A DNA stretch of 6,863 bases, taken from positions 1 through 6,863 of the forward strand of contig PUNI01000263.1 of assembly GCA_003551745.1 (NCBI GenBank). The letters are read 5' to 3'. Of the stretch, positions 6,727 through 6,863 are shown in pieces. The notes beneath the pieces were generated by a model. That model searched no databases. It saw only the letters and a program-made list of their open reading frames with translations, and had not been told where the DNA came from. This DNA is from Paracoccaceae bacterium. Lineage in GTDB: Bacteria; Pseudomonadota; Alphaproteobacteria; Rhodobacterales; Rhodobacteraceae. Made by a program: the position numbers and the translations under genes. Within the stretch, counting starts at the first letter, position 1, and every line of letters begins with the position of its first letter.

Positions 6727-6741
6727 TTAAGGCGCGACTAA
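6727..6741 (-). promoter_or_regulatory. CtrA-like binding site upstream of flgE
   Basis: On the minus strand the sequence is TTAGTCGCGCCTTAA, that is TTAG-N7-TTAA, which matches seven of the eight defined bases of the CtrA consensus TTAA-N7-TTAA. CtrA is the alphaproteobacterial response regulator that activates flagellar genes in Caulobacter and in several Rhodobacteraceae. The site ends 58 bp upstream of the flgE ATG, a normal distance for an activator box at a -35 region. It contains the only TTAA tetramer I found by eye in this GC-rich window. I see no convincing -10 box downstream of it. Confidence 0.5.
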
Positions 6742-6754
6742 CGGATAAAATCCG
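6742..6754 (-). other. Small hairpin adjoining the CtrA-like box
   Basis: CGGAT and ATCCG (6742-6746 and 6750-6754) are exact reverse complements around a 3-nt loop. The element lies in the most A/T-rich patch of the window and directly abuts the CtrA-like site. On the minus strand the loop region carries TTTT. It could be part of the promoter region of flgE or a weak transcript-end structure for motB. Confidence 0.25.
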
Positions 6755-6769
6755 CCCCGTTTTCGCCAC

Positions 6770-6784
6770 GGGCGCGCCGCGCCC
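6770..6784 (-). terminator. GC-rich hairpin after the motB stop, possible terminator or attenuator
   Basis: GGGCGC (6770-6775) pairs with GCGCCC (6779-6784) across a 3-nt loop, starting 5 bp after the stop codon of the upstream gene. On the minus strand it is followed by GTGGCGAAAACGG rather than a T-run, so intrinsic termination would be weak. It may stabilise the upstream message or partly separate it from flgE. Confidence 0.3.
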
Positions 6785-6789
6785 ATGCC

Positions 6790-6863
6790 TCACCGGCCGT
6801 CGCGCAGCAGCACGATCTCCAGACGATTGTTGCGAATCGCCGCGCGGTTGCCGGGGACGGCAG
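6790..6863 (-). CDS. motB: C-terminal end of an OmpA-family protein, probably flagellar stator MotB (partial)
   Basis: Only the last 24 complete codons and the stop are in the window; the start lies beyond position 6863. The visible residues include AVPGNRAAIRNNRLEIVLLR and then DGR-stop. This matches the end of the OmpA/MotB peptidoglycan-binding domain, where the family has 'P...N.....NRRIEIVL'. MotB anchors the MotA/B proton channel to the cell wall so that it can drive the flagellar rotor. The OmpA-type end is seen directly. The MotB call depends on context: a flagellar operon begins about 120 bp downstream, and motB commonly precedes flgE in Rhodobacterales. A Pal-like or other OmpA-family protein cannot be excluded from so short a fragment. 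Confidence 0.7.
   Translation of the reverse strand, partial: AVPGNRAAIRNNRLEIVLLRDGR

Noticed and set aside
5251..6741. A 496-codon plus-strand open frame antisense to flgE and the start of flgK
   Set aside because: It is rich in His, Arg, Gly and Ala with no recognisable domain, and it lies opposite a well-recognised hook gene. Long antisense frames of this kind are expected where coding DNA has a high G/C third position.
6670..6789. A sigma54 (-24/-12) or sigma28 promoter upstream of flgE
   Set aside because: I searched the gap for GG-N10-GC with TGGCAC/TTGC context and for a TAAA/GCCGATAA pattern and found no convincing match. The CtrA-like box is the only recognisable regulatory motif.

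Overview
The window is GC-rich, gene-dense DNA that reads as an alphaproteobacterium, most likely of the Rhodobacterales (Rhodobacteraceae). This rests on strong G/C third-position bias, the short RNase D directly followed by lptC and lptA, the flagellar order (motB)-flgE-flgK-flgL-flgI, and a CtrA-type motif upstream of flgE. The genus assignment is inference; the gene identities are read from the translations. Every gene I accept is on the minus strand, so transcription runs from high to low coordinates. No mobile element, CRISPR array, tRNA or rRNA is visible.

Flagellar block (6863 down to 1775). The window opens with the last codons of an OmpA-family protein, probably MotB. An intergenic region of about 120 bp follows, with two small hairpins and a TTAG-N7-TTAA site resembling the CtrA box. 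Next come flgE (hook), flgK and flgL (hook-filament junction proteins) and flgI (P-ring). Gaps are 31 bp (flgE-flgK), 17 bp (flgK-flgL) and a 4-bp GTGA overlap (flgL-flgI), which indicates one operon. At the flgL-flgI junction, a perfect 5-bp hairpin covers the flgI ribosome binding site, which suggests flgI translation depends on translation of flgL.

Spacer (1774 to 1566). This 209-bp gap has no convincing gene. It holds a perfect 8-bp stem-loop, a second 6-bp stem-loop, and a plausible sigma70 promoter (TTGACG-N18-TATGTC) that would drive the next unit.

RNase D / LPS-export block (1565 down to 1). rnd encodes a compact DEDDy 3'-5' exonuclease without room for HRDC domains. It is followed after 11 bp by lptC and after a further 2 bp by lptA, which runs off the window. 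LptC (inner-membrane anchored) and LptA (periplasmic) form the bridge that carries lipopolysaccharide to the outer membrane.

The content is mostly ordinary core-genome material and I see no new multi-gene system. The points worth a second look are regulatory: the CtrA-like box, the masked flgI start, the hairpin abutting the rnd promoter, and a mature FlgI with no cysteines.
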